A stretch of 64,000 bases of DNA, taken from NCBI RefSeq assembly GCF_001039355.2, contig NW_019774203.1, positions 456,558 to 520,557 on the forward strand, in the 5' to 3' direction. The position numbers were made by a program, and so were the translations under genes. How positions within the stretch are numbered: the stretch's first letter is position 1; each line of letters begins with the position of its first letter. The notes under the pieces were generated by a model. It saw only the letters and a list, made by a program, of their open reading frames with translations, was not told the origin of the DNA and ran no database searches. The stretch is from Lingula anatina (Eukaryota > Brachiopoda > Lingulata > Lingulida > Lingulidae). Of this stretch, positions 24,963-47,400 are shown piece by piece.

Positions 24963-26071
24963 ACATTTATCTATCTAAAATAGAATTCAAAGCATTGCAG
25001 AAGAGTAGTTGCAAATTGTTATTTCCATTGAACAACTGATATAAAGTTAAATAACGGAATAATGGAGCTTGAAAAAACAAAATAAAACAAAAAATTAATT
25101 ACCGTGGAATGCAAGAACACTATACGTCACATATAACGCAATTCCACTATCTATAGCGACTACTACCCGGTCACATTACATCCCTGTGAATATTCAGCTG
25201 ATAAAACGAAGGCAATTTACTTTACTTATAGTTAATCCAGAGTACCCTTTATTTATCCTGTTACAGGTATGTCGTAACTGACAAAAGCAATTTCGTTTTA
25301 ATACACAAATAAAACCTTAATAACACTATTTCGAGCGTTGGTGTTATATGTCGTCAAAACCGTAACACAACGGCGGTGATGTCTCCAGATATTTACCATA
25401 CTAACTGGTTTTCTTTTTCCCTGGTTGAGAGATCTAGAATCTCCTAGATCTAGATCTCCTTGATCTAAGACGGACAACACGGGTAATCCAGCCAATGTCT
25501 TTGTGGAAGGGTTAAGTATTCTGTATACATACGATACACAGGATGAAACACATACAAATAATAATAATAAAAAATAATAATAATCAACTTTATTCAAAGA
25601 GGGTAAAACATGTTAAGTGTATACACTTATCTTACACATGACCATCTGAGAGGTTAGAATAAAATATTGTGTTAATGAATAAAAGATGAATAATTTCATT
25701 TAATAAACCAATAATGAAGTAAAATTGAATCAAATTAAACGTAATAATAATTATATGAATAAAGCAAAAAGACAATATGTTAGAATATGTTAGTAAAAAT
25801 CTTAAAGATACATAATTTATTATGTATACAATTATAATTGTATACATAAATTTTTTCTTTTGATTTTTTAAAAACAATTTTTTAAAAGTATCCAACTCTT
25901 TGGTGTTTTTAATTTCAGAGTTTCAACGCCTATTTTACTTTATTAAAAGGCAGTTCCATATATCGAATATCCATATCCATATATTGCCTTTAGTATGCCT
26001 TTATGTCTGCCAATTGGTGAATAGATATTTCTGCCTGTAGTGTCGATGGTGTGGTGTCCAGTAAGTCCCTG

Positions 26072-26119
26072 ACGTAAATTGGTGAAATCCATTTAACGTA
26101 AATTGGTGAAATCCATTTA
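26072..26119. repeat. 24-bp perfect tandem duplicate
   Basis: The unit ACGTAAATTGGTGAAATCC plus ATTTA occurs twice, head to tail, at 26072-26095 and 26096-26119. Confidence 0.9.
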
Positions 26120-26605
26120 ATGTTGCTTTCTTAAATCTAAAACATAACGAAGTAATACTTGTAGTAAGGTATATTGAGGTAATTTCATATATGGTTAGTA
26201 GAGTCCTTTGGAGCAATAAAATCCAAACTGTTCTTTACTTTTGCTTTATAATTGAAGTTACCCGAATTCATTACAATTGAAAACATCCCTTAATACTTGG
26301 TATTAGTTCGCTCTAACTACCAAAAACATTAAGATGTTCAGGTGACATGATTCTATCTTACACACCTTAAGAATTGGGATTTAAAAAAAGTGTAATTTGG
26401 TCATGAAAAGTCCACAGTGAATACAGACCCAAATAGTCCTGTCGTTGTATTTAACTACCCACCACAGAATAAAAAAAATATAAAAACTCAATATCACATG
26501 ATGTGGTTACATCAGTATCGTCGTACAAAAATAAAACGTTTTTTTATGGAATATCATTGTCAATATATTTACAAGTTTATATATACCTTTTTTCATTTTT
26601 CCTTT

Positions 26606-26611
26606 TTATTT
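26606..26611 (-). terminator. possible polyadenylation signal of the kinase-like gene
   Basis: AATAAA on the minus strand, about 210 bases past the TGA at 26822 and about 33 bases past the end of the alternative tail frame at 26644. Confidence 0.45.
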
Positions 26612-26643
26612 CGTTTCTAATTATACAAACATAATACTACAAA

Positions 26644-26821
26644 TTAAACTAATAAGATATACGCTCGATCGTCTTGTGTAATGGTGAGATGATCTCTTTC
26701 GCGACCACTGACACTTGATTTGAGAGCCATGGCCGTTATACAGGAATTGGAGTCACTGATCAGCACACTGTCATCTGGACTGCATTTCAACCGTTTAATA
26801 TTTACCAATGTCCTCTTCTCT

Positions 26822-26835
<14 letters not shown>
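26644..26835 (-). other. alternative C-terminal tail frame of the kinase-like gene
   Basis: Overlapping the TGA stop at 26822 in another frame is a 63-codon open stretch with protein-like composition, ending D-D-R-A-Y-I-L-L-V. It would be reached by removing a 34-nt GT...AG segment starting after the E codon of D-Y-E, which is unusually short for an intron, or by a frameshift. It may be a true alternative tail or chance. Confidence 0.3.
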
Positions 26836-37342
<10,507 letters not shown>

Positions 37343-37472
37343 TTCAACAGCGCACTTTGCAATACAGCTGAAATTATAAACCACAAAAGCCTGAAACATT
37401 TCATTAATCTGTAAGGATGGAAACCAACGGGCGTGACAACCCCTCCCGATCTAAATTTCTGAAAATCATTAC

Positions 37473-37600
37473 CTGGGCGTTGGAGTATTCCTGTACTTTC
37501 CTTGGGGTAGTTAACTTCTGCAGTAATTAAAAGCAGTGCCGTGCGTCTACATCTGGCGAAGATGGACGCTAGTGCACGCATATTCCAACACTAAGGGTTG
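37473..37600 (-). other. candidate 5' UTR exon of the kinase-like gene
   Basis: A good donor (CCCAG|GTAATG) at 37473 could join to the acceptor before 37367. An ATG at 37581 would make an out-of-frame upstream ORF, unless transcription starts downstream of it. Confidence 0.4.
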
Positions 37601-38248
37601 GCTAGAAAAGCAAAAACTGCTAAGCAAATTTTCTTACCTCGTACGTACACGAAGTATCTACGCCAAGTAAAATACAGTAGAGCTTTGACAAAACCTAAAT
37701 TGTTTACTTAAAAAGTTTGCCTACTTCCGCGTTCCCGAGCACCCTTTTCAACGCATTGAATGCTAACTGAGGTTGATGCGACTTTTACACCAGACGCAGT
37801 TCTATTAGGAAAAGTTCGAATTACACAAGTTGATGGCAGGCATTCGGGTTGATGCCTATATATCTGAACACTAAAAAAAACGTCGCCTTTATTAGCTTAC
37901 GTAAACATACAGGGTAGTACATTTGTGAGAAAATGATATGGACCGTGTATATCAAACAGTCTCCAAAGTGAAATGTTAGACTCACAGTGACACATTTAAT
38001 ACTGAATCATATGATGTTCTAGATTCAAGTTGTACTCCATAGAAAGGTTGAAAGGACAAGTAAACAATACAAGTTCCCATGGTGACGAAGGATCACGAGA
38101 CCGGAGAACAAGCGCGCCCCCATGGGTCCTATCAAACTTGTCTTTTGACAAAAAGGAAAAAAGATGAAATAAAATAGAAATAAATAGAAATAAAACAGGT
38201 ACAGATAAGAACAATGCTCGATTTGACACTAACATATTGTCTTTGTGA

Positions 38249-38516
38249 TGTTAGTAATTGACAGCCACGAGTGAATAAGGAGCGGGGAGTGTTATGTAGA
38301 ATAACTTGAGTTGGTTGACATGACCTCGTCGCACTTAAGCGAGAATGTAATGTAAACGGAGAAAACGATGTAGGAGGGTGTAGGGAGAGCAATGTAGGAG
38401 GTTGAAGAAAGAAGAAGAAAATGTACTTAAGTTAGGAAGTGACAATAAAGAATATGAAGGAACATGAAAGTTGTTCAGTTCTTACCTCGCGTAATAAAGT
38501 CAATATCATCGTGACA
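38249..38516 (+). mobile_element. LTR of a rearranged gypsy-type element
   Basis: A 268-bp segment begins TGTTAG, ends GTGACA and has AATAAA at 38493-38498. It is followed at 38521 by TGGTGTCG, a primer-binding-site-like sequence. The head of this LTR (about 45 bp) recurs in inverted orientation at about 38785-38833. Confidence 0.65.
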
Positions 38517-38533
38517 TAAATGGTGTCGAATGC

Positions 38534-38767
38534 TTGACAACGAAAAATCCTCCAAAAGGTTTTAGGGCTCCTTTGTTACCTTTGCTCGTGGAAGGCAGCT
38601 TTGATAGATTGTCTGTTGACTACATAACGTCTCTGCCAGTTACGAGTAGAGGGAATAAGACACTTGTTACATTCATAGACAGTTTAACTGGATGGCCGGA
38701 AGCATTCCCGGTACCCGACATTACAGCACCTGCCATTGCAAGGTTGCTATTTGATGAAATAATGTAG
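38534..38767 (+). pseudogene. retrotransposon integrase core fragment
   Basis: A 77-codon open frame carries the start of a gypsy-type integrase catalytic core (S-V-D-Y-I, then V-T-F-I-D, then W-P-E-A-F-P). The fragment follows the primer-binding site almost directly, so gag, protease and reverse transcriptase are deleted. It stops before the last catalytic Glu and is non-functional. Confidence 0.8.
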
Positions 38768-38784
38768 GCATGGGGTACCCTAAA

Positions 38785-38833
38785 CACTCCCTGCTCCTTA
38801 TTTACTCGTGGCTGTCAATTACTAACATTACAT
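38785..38833 (-). mobile_element. inverted LTR head fragment
   Basis: Inverse complement of the first about 45 bp of the LTR at 38249, with a few mismatches. It flanks the integrase fragment. The fold-back arrangement shows rearrangement or nested insertion. Confidence 0.7.
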
Positions 38834-39868
38834 CTTTAAGTCTGCATTCTCACACTGACAAATTTTTCTCTTCACAAATAATTCATAATTCCTTATGAAG
38901 ATCTTGACGCAGGGGTGGCGTTGTTGTTTAAGTATAAAAAGCCGAACCTTTAACGTCTTTAAATATTTCTTGATGACTTCCTCATCTTGGACAACAAAAT
39001 TTGAATATGACAAAGGCTATATGCAAGGATGAAACAAACAGCGTAATTATTTCAGGTACCTTATTATTTTTTATAAAATAATACGATAGCAGTTGGCCAT
39101 TACCAATAGATCAGCAGTGTATGAATTAGCCAAAACAGAAAATCACCGACCATATAAACTGACACATTGTTAGCGCCAATATCACACGATGGCGAATTCA
39201 TCAGAGGCGCACGTCCACTTATCTATCAATCGCATAATCGAGGTGGCAATTCACTCGATAATACTAGCGATAAGTAAGCCAAGGTGTGACGGTGTCATTA
39301 GAATTCACTATAGGACATATCGGACCAGGTTGTATGCTGTATGGCAGTGTGGAAGATGGACAGGGGGACCTTCTTACTGTCGGTTTTAACACTGTTAATG
39401 CCTTACGGTAAGTGAAAAATCACGTTTGGAAGTATTTCAAATTAAAGGGCATTAATCGATCTGTTCACTTTCTTGCGTATTTTTTCATTAACTGTGAATG
39501 TTATTTTTTATGCTTTTTAAAGCATGTATGTACCGCGAATGGAAATATTTTGAATAAATCTGTAAGTTAAATGTTAAGTAGGAATTAAAAGCTAGTTTCG
39601 TACTCCTCAAGGATCATGGGATCACTGGAAGTATTTGCAAATTTTCAAAACTTTTTTATTTGTCAGTACGCTTTGTTTTAATCTGTCTCTTCGTCCATTA
39701 CATAATAAAGTAAGACTGCCCCATTCCGTTGTTTCAAGATTAAAAATTGACCATATGCAACCAATGTGATAGATTAAAACGAGCATAGTTGACCTCTGAG
39801 CTTTCATAGGGCCTACAGATGGAGGCAATAGGTCTTGAATATATTTACCATACAGCATATTCATTTCA

Positions 39869-41468
39869 ATGGTCACCTATCTTTCTGCTTTGTCGTTTAT
39901 CTTCAACCCTTGTTTTCCTAAAGCCATGATGAACAACTGCCCTTCAGACTGGCAACTAGTTCAAGACTCGTGTTTCAAACTATTCGAACAAGAAAAGGAA
40001 TGGTCGACAGCAAGGTGAGTAATACGGTTTGAACGTTTACGAAAGATATAAAATAGGAAGGTATATTATTTAATTTAAACTTTAACTTAAATTAAACTGA
40101 TTTGATGCATTTCTTAATATGGATATGATCGTTCGGTATCATATACGTCCGTGGCGGAATCGGGGGGGGGGGGGGGGTCCTCAGCTAGGTTCAGAAAAAA
40201 AAATTACACCAATATTCCCCTCTTCAAATTGGAATTTTGACTAGCCAAGGGGAATAGGGTCGGTTTCGCATCCGAGGCATGTCATTTACAAAAATTACGC
40301 CCCCCTCTGCTTCAAATAATCCTGGATTCGCCCCTGTACGTATTGCTTAAACCGCTCTAGTTAGAAAGGTAAAGCAGACTCTAACTGTGAAGACGATGAA
40401 GACAATTAATCTTCAATCATGTTTTTGGATCTATCAGTATCAGTGTCGCTATTAATAAAATCTTATCATTTTAATTTATCAATATAGTTCTGACTGTGGT
40501 TATTACGGCGGATATCTAGCCACTGTAGACAGTGATATACAGCAGCAATATCTGTACGACGTGTCCAAATTCCAAGATAAACCGATCTGGTTGGGTTATT
40601 CCTCTTGGAACAATGGGGTAATTTTATATAAATATTATCCAAACAGCTTTATATAAACCTAATAAGTAAACGGAAGCTTCTTGCCAAACATATTAATTTC
40701 ATAGGGACATGATAAAGTAATGATAATTTATTTTACATAAGTAATTTTAGTATGTGCTTCCAATTACGCAGTTTTCTAACTTTGGCAATTCAGTGGCGTT
40801 TCTAGTTTGTCGAAGGAGTTACCTGTAAAAATCATTTAACAGAATGAGACGGTATGGAAGAAACTTTCAATGGAACTCCCGGTATCCAGTGAGAACCAGT
40901 CCTCAGTGCCAGAGTATTGGAGCGAAGGAAAACGACCGAAGTTGTTGCCGTAAGTATGATATTTGTGATTGAAGAAGCTGAATTAAATTCGCATTTATTA
41001 ACAGACAGACAAAGAATACAATATCATGTATCGACACAAGGGAATTTTTATAGTAGGCCTATATGTAGGTCTTTCAGACTTCAATAGTTTTGTGTAGATA
41101 TCCGCGTACACATTTAAAATCAATTACAATGGTGGAATGGCATGACACGGAATATTAGCGTAAGAAGCAGAAGAACGAAATTCATTTGCCGACTGTTCTG
41201 ACATCAAAAAGTCGTCTGTTTAAAAGAATAGTTTAATACGCTCTAGTAATTATTAATGTTACATGCATTGGTAGTGTCATTGGTAGTGTCGTTGTTATAA
41301 TTATAAAAAAGTTAAAATATATTAAGACAATCACATGCCGTCACCTTTTCAGTGACCAAGCCAACGATTCGTGTGTCGTGGTAGACCCCACCTATAGTGC
41401 CGCCCGGGCATCGTGGGCTGCCACCAGTTGTAGTACTGAGAGAGCATATATGTGTAAGAAAACTGAAG
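39869..41468 (+). other. gene 2 CTLD2 equivalent and possible start
   Basis: Exons 39924-40014 (or 39869-40014), 40488-40617, 40843-40949 and 41353-41468. The motifs are N-C-P, W-L-G-Y and Y-W-S-E, with no EPN/QPD, and Y-M-C-K. The upstream in-frame extension M-V-T-Y-L-S-A-L-S-F-I-F is weakly signal-peptide-like but lacks basic residues. Confidence 0.8.
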
Positions 41469-44400
41469 GTAAGCAAAGGACGTTTGGTGCTATTTTTTTC
41501 AGATTTATTTCCATATGCAAAAGAGGTCTGGCTTGCCTCACACGGATTTATCAAAATTCATACACGGATGAAATTGGACTCATGGATATGAGCGCACACC
41601 TCTATTAGTCACCCTTTAACCTCTGTCTAAAGGTATTGGATATATACGGACACTGCCGTTGCAGGATCGGATGCGTTAATTACGACTCTGTAAATAAGCT
41701 TCAATAAATCTTTAAATCAGATTGGTTATGGCAACACAGTGGTACAGGGGTACATCACCCAAGTCATGTTCATATTTCTATTCATCAATGATCGTATTTT
41801 AGGTGTTTGTGCAATCGGCTGGCGTTCTCACAACGGTACATGTTACCAGTTTAACATTAACATGAAGCTGTCCTGGTATGATGCCTCAACGTACTGCAAA
41901 TCCCAGGGTGGAGATATGGTGGCTGTGGACAGGTAGGGAATGGTGTAGTGTTTTATTATGTGTATGGATAATATAATATAATATAATATAATATAATATA
42001 ATATAATATAATATATGATATAGATGCAGATAGCGGTACTGCAGTCTCCTGCTGCTCTTATGTATTGCTTGTGCCTTTCTATTCAGATGTAGATTTGAAG
42101 TATCCTCTATGAAAAATGTTTAAGCGTATTTGTGATTCTCTTTCAGTAATGATGTCCAGTTATTCCTTATGGCACAACTGAAAGAGCTAGGCCTGGATGA
42201 AAATGAGAGGTTATGGTTAGGAGGCTCGGGTCAGTTTATTTGATTGCATTCACATTAAAATTCAAAATATTTGTGAAAGGAGAAAAAATAATACTTGTTT
42301 AAAAACATTGCCAACAGAGTAACATTTTTCTGAAATCAAAAACAGTTCATACCTATGTATAATACTTCATCATATTGATACCTTATATTACAAGTGCCGA
42401 TAATATCAATAACAATGTTATTATAAATGATACAAACTATGATAACTATAATGATTATAATTATAGTATTTTTTGTTAAAATAACAAAAATGAATCTCCG
42501 CGCATAACCTCACCAATTGTCACCTGAAGCGTACTGCCGCATAATAACGTTATAAATATGTTATAAATATGATAATTCGTACAGTCAGCAACATTTATTA
42601 CACTGGCCTAGTTACCATCGCATTCCAGACGTGGACGACACGCCCAAGATGCTGAAATGGCCAAGTGGTGGGGCAGTCGATATCAACGCCACTTATTGGT
42701 CATCTTCCGAACCAAGAAACAGTAGTCAACCGCTGTGCCTAGAAATGTTGTCTGGTTCGTAATACAGTTATTAAGGTGTTGTCAAATCGGGGGGTNNNNN
42801 NNNNNNNNNNNNNNNNNNNNTAACACTTCAATATATTTTCGTTTTTAAAACCGAATTATTGCATATTTTATCATCATATTTGTCGTTTAAATGAGTTTCG
42901 AATACAGTTGTATCATATCAGGGGTAGAATGCCAAATATTCTATTTCTATTGTTATAACAAAGTTGCTTATTTCAGCCCATTCTTTTGGCGCATTTACAT
43001 ATGTCCACACCAAATAACGCGTTTATAGACTATACATATGGTATATTTCACATATTTGTTTCTTTTACCGTAGGTGGAGAATGGAGCACAAGTGATCAGT
43101 GTTTGAAAGAACAGTCTTTCATTTGTCAGATTAATGACGGGAAAGTAGTTTATCCGCCAACGGTGAAACCAGGTAATTAATTGGACTTTATGGAGTACAC
43201 AGCCGTTTCACTAGTACTTTAATTATGCCTTGATGATGATAATTGATATTGCTATCTCTTTTATTAGAAAAGTTTTAACTTAAAAGATTTATCATAAAAG
43301 ATATATTGTGTTGCCATGGATGATATCTTAATTTGAAATTAAACATTCAGTCGAACTATAGTTGTTAATTTGACTTTAATTCCAACGTTCCTCGCTCATC
43401 ACACTTATTTCAACACACATTGTTGTTATTGACTACTCATATACACTATGGCACTTCTCTCGTCTCAGCTAAAGGCAGCTGTGACCCAGGCTGGGAGGCA
43501 TATGTTTTTTTCTGCTATTATTTTGACAACGGCGCCTCTGTTACCTGGCTTGAGGCACAGAACATATGCCAAAATTTGGGGGCAGAGATGGTGCAGGTCA
43601 CGAACGTCAGAGAGATGTCCTTTATCAATGGTGATTATCATAAACTAGAGAAATTCCGTTTGTTGAAGTTTGTTTTGCATATTCGAGTATCTGCCTTTTT
43701 CATTTATTTCATAATTACTTCAAAAGACAAGATTTCTTGCTTTGGCTTCAATACACGACTTTTTGGTTTTACAGATGACTAACAAGTAGGTGAAACAAAA
43801 TAGTTTGCATTTCAATACACACATATATATAGTCAACATAAAAATATAGCATGTGCATTATTGTTCCTAGGTCATTTAACTGTCAGTACATGGCTTGGAT
43901 TGAGTGACAGGAGCGCAGAGAGTGAATGGGAGTCGACAAACCAGAAACTGGTATGTCTATGTGAAACAATTTTGCAATGTCTCCGTTATGTCTTGTAAAT
44001 GTTGCTCAAATTATAGGCATGAGGTATATCTACACGTGCACAGGTAGTTTAAAGATGCATAAGCAAAAGTTTTTCCTATTGGTGTTCTATAGCATTCATA
44101 AATTGGTGTTAATATTATTAAAATATTAAGATTGCATTGTAGATTATATTTCAAATGACACGAAGTTCTCGTATTGCCATTTCGCTGGTATTCACCATTC
44201 ACCACTATTTCTTTCTTCTTTTTAGTAAAGCAAAAAATATGTAAAAATGCGATATGTTTGTCCTCTTAAAAATGGAGTTTTAAATTGTATACCTGCACAT
44301 TGCAGGCAAAGTACAGCAATTGGATCCCAACAACACCTGCTTCCGGTGGCGGTGGAGGCGCCCAGGGATACAAGTGTGCTATTGTGTTAGCAGGGAAAAC

Positions 44401-47400
44401 CAAAGGCTTCTGGGACGAAGTACCATGTGACCAAAATAATGCTTACATGTGTCAAAAACTAATAGGTAATTTGCGTAGATTTGTGTCCAAAGCTTACAAA
44501 GTGAAAAGTAGAATTTGATAAATATGAATAAATCCCGTGCTTCAGTGCAGTGACACGTTTAAGAATAGATTATTTGCATCAAAAATTCATTTTTTTGCTT
44601 CAGGGCCGATGACAAAGTTTGTTTCTACCACGACGGAGAGTAAGCGAATTTTCTTTATTATTCTTTTTCTTCAATAAAATGAGAACTTGCATGTTTAAGG
44701 TTTAGTGAAAAGACGTTGTTTTAACGATTTCAGGGACCCTCATCTGTTGCTTTTTAAAATACATATCTTATGAAAGATAAAATGTATTCATAACTATTTA
44801 ATTAACATGTGTCTTGCAGTGAAGCTTCTTTTATTGATTCCAGGTGGTAACTCGAATAAATGTGGACAGTCCTGGCAAGATGACCCATTAAGTGAGTTTT
44901 GTTACCAGATTCACACAAACAGCTTGTCTTGGTCCGAGGCACAATTACAGTGTAAACACAATGGAGGGGAAATGGCCAGTATCACCAGTCTCCAAGAACA
45001 GCAGCATATTGCTGGTAGGGTGTTTATTTTAATTTCTAACACTTCACACAACAGGGTTCAATTAAATCTGTAAACACATAAACAATAACTAAAAAAATCG
45101 TGTTTATTTTCATATTTGATTAACTGGTTGGCAAGTGCTTTATTTAACTTATCTCAACATTTTTTTTTGATAAAGAGATGTTATTTGTTTTTTTCTAGCC
45201 AGAATTCGGGCCATTCCAGACACGAAATATTTCTGGATTGGAGGCAATGCTCTTTGGCGTGACTACGGATGGGTTTGGAATGATGGGGCTCCGATGGCCT
45301 TTTTGAATTGGGAAGCAGGTAAACGGAATGACTTCTGTAAATCATTTAAATAAAAGTACATTGCTTTGGATATCACTTTTATATTAAAACGTTTTAATTA
45401 CGTATTTGTCAGTTTTTCTCGTCCATGTTAAAGGTCGACCACATTATACTAAAAACGCAGACTGTATGGAAATGGATGCACTGAGCGGTGTGTGGAGGGA
45501 CGAAAATTGTCACAACAGGAGAGGGTACATCTGCAAGAAAAGAGGTATGAAGCAGAGATAAGGAGAAACAAGCACTTTATATCCTGTAAGAACATCCAGT
45601 TTTCCTCAGACCTAATGTTCATTTTATTTCACCACATTTATTTCACCACATATACATATATTCCTTCTAATTTTCACTATATTCAAAGGATCAACGCAAA
45701 ATACAACACCATCAACGGCGCTGTCATCAACAACCGAAAAGCCAGGGTATCCGCATTGTGACAAAAGCTGGTCGCTGTATGGCCAGAACTGCTACCGAGT
45801 GTCTGAAGACCCTGGACAATGGACAGCGGCCAAGAGCACCTGCAGACGAGAAGGTGGCGACATAGTTTCTATACTTAGCGCCAATGAAAACGACTTTGTT
45901 ACCAGTTTGGCGGCAGAAAAAGGAGGTGGGTACCATAAACACTGTGTAGTTAATTCCTTGGCTTCAAACCACCAAAACTACATATACGTAATGGCAATGA
46001 TACAGTGTGCCACTAATTCCTTTTGTTCCACCCAAGTATGATTTCATTTATTTTTATTCCATCAAGTAAATTTTTGCACATATGGAATATATGTTTTATA
46101 TGTTTTTCAGAAAACCCAGCAGGTTATTGGACAGGGTTAAACGCCCTGAGAATATCAAATCAGTTTGAGTGGACAGATGACACATCAGTCTCGTTTACAA
46201 ACTGGGGTGCCCGTGAACCCAACGTACACTTGGGCGACCAGCTATGCGTTAGTTTACATGCCTCGGAAACTGAAGTGAGGAATAGGCTAATCAGCTACGT
46301 CCAAAACAGTTATATTTAGATGACTGTCGACAGCTTTGCATCGTTATAATTGTAAACGTGAAATAAATCTGCAACAAGCGTAATGCAAGGAAACTATGTT
46401 TTAGATTTGGTCTCTTTCAAATAGATAACTGAGAAAAGTCAAACTTTAATTTTTTACATTTATTGTTCTAAGTCGTTTATTCAATTATTAATACAGGCCG
46501 GTAAATGGAGTTCCACCGACTGCTTCCTGTCATTGCCGTATATCTGTAAACGGCCTGCAGCCAGAGTGACGTCACCACCTTCTGTGATGTACAAAGGATG
46601 TAATAAGGTATATAGAGTGTATGCTTTTACTTTATAATATCGGTTTCGGTACATAAATTGAGGGAGATTCAAAACATCAAATAACAAACATCTTTCTAAA
46701 TTTACCAAAGTAATGGTTTATACATTTTTATATGTACTAAGGGCGTCACTGCTGCATACAAAGGATCCTGCTATACCGTCTCAAGTAGTAGAGTCACGTG
46801 GTCAGATGCTGACGTCATGTGCAGAAACTCTGGAGGACATCTGGTTGAAATTAACAATCGGTAAGTCAATTATTCTTTATTTTATGAGCACAAACATTCA
46901 CATGTCATTTCAGGTGATACGGTTATATTTATTTCTATCATTCACAAAAAAATGTCAAAAGAAAAACGGTGTAATAAATATTATATGCGATAGGAAATCT
47001 TCATCCAAAATTGACTTCACTAAAAAAAGCCTTTTAAACGAGCGTGTTAATTTACATACATATTTTAAAGTCTAGAACAAGCTTACTTAGCAGCCAATGT
47101 TGGAGAACATTGGTTGGGTATTGACTATTGGATTGGACTGAGCAAGGATGAGAATGGCACCTATATTTGGAGCACGGGGTACAAACTGGAGTTTACTAAT
47201 TGGGACAGAAGGCATACTGGTAAGACAGCCCGCTTATTGGATTGTAAAGTACAAAAATGACATAATAAAATTTAGTGTTTTGAAGAGCACACGTCTTCTC
47301 TGTTTTACAAAACGGGCCATTCTGTGTTTCAACATATTGCTTTAACCCACAAACAGCGCTCATAAAAGAATAAAGGGCAGAAAAAATCGACGAATAAATA

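Larger units (their letters stand above)
24963..26640. other. intergenic region between convergent genes
   Basis: AT-rich DNA between the 3' ends of gene 1 and the kinase-like gene. The open frames here are short, rich in Ile, Phe and Lys, and show no splice-consistent or domain-like content. It holds the 24-bp direct repeat at 26072-26119 and a palindromic AGATCTAG-rich patch near 25430-25470. No gene is recognised. Confidence 0.7.
37601..39868. other. divergent intergenic region
   Basis: Separates the 5' end of the kinase-like gene (-) from gene 2 (+). Apart from the LTR/integrase remnant at 38249-38833 and a weak exon-like stretch at 39279-39407, no gene is seen. A shared promoter region is possible but not shown by any motif. 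Confidence 0.6.
41803..43172 (+). other. gene 2 CTLD3 equivalent
   Basis: Exons 41803-41932, 42147-42229, 42629-42754 and 43074-43172. The opening [11 protein letters not shown] matches gene 1 almost exactly. The sugar site reads EPR, and the domain ends F-I-C-Q. Confidence 0.86.

Noticed and set aside
25298-25895. Minus-strand frames of 87-99 codons between the convergent genes
   Set aside because: The composition is that of AT-rich non-coding DNA. There are no domains and no splice-supported neighbours.
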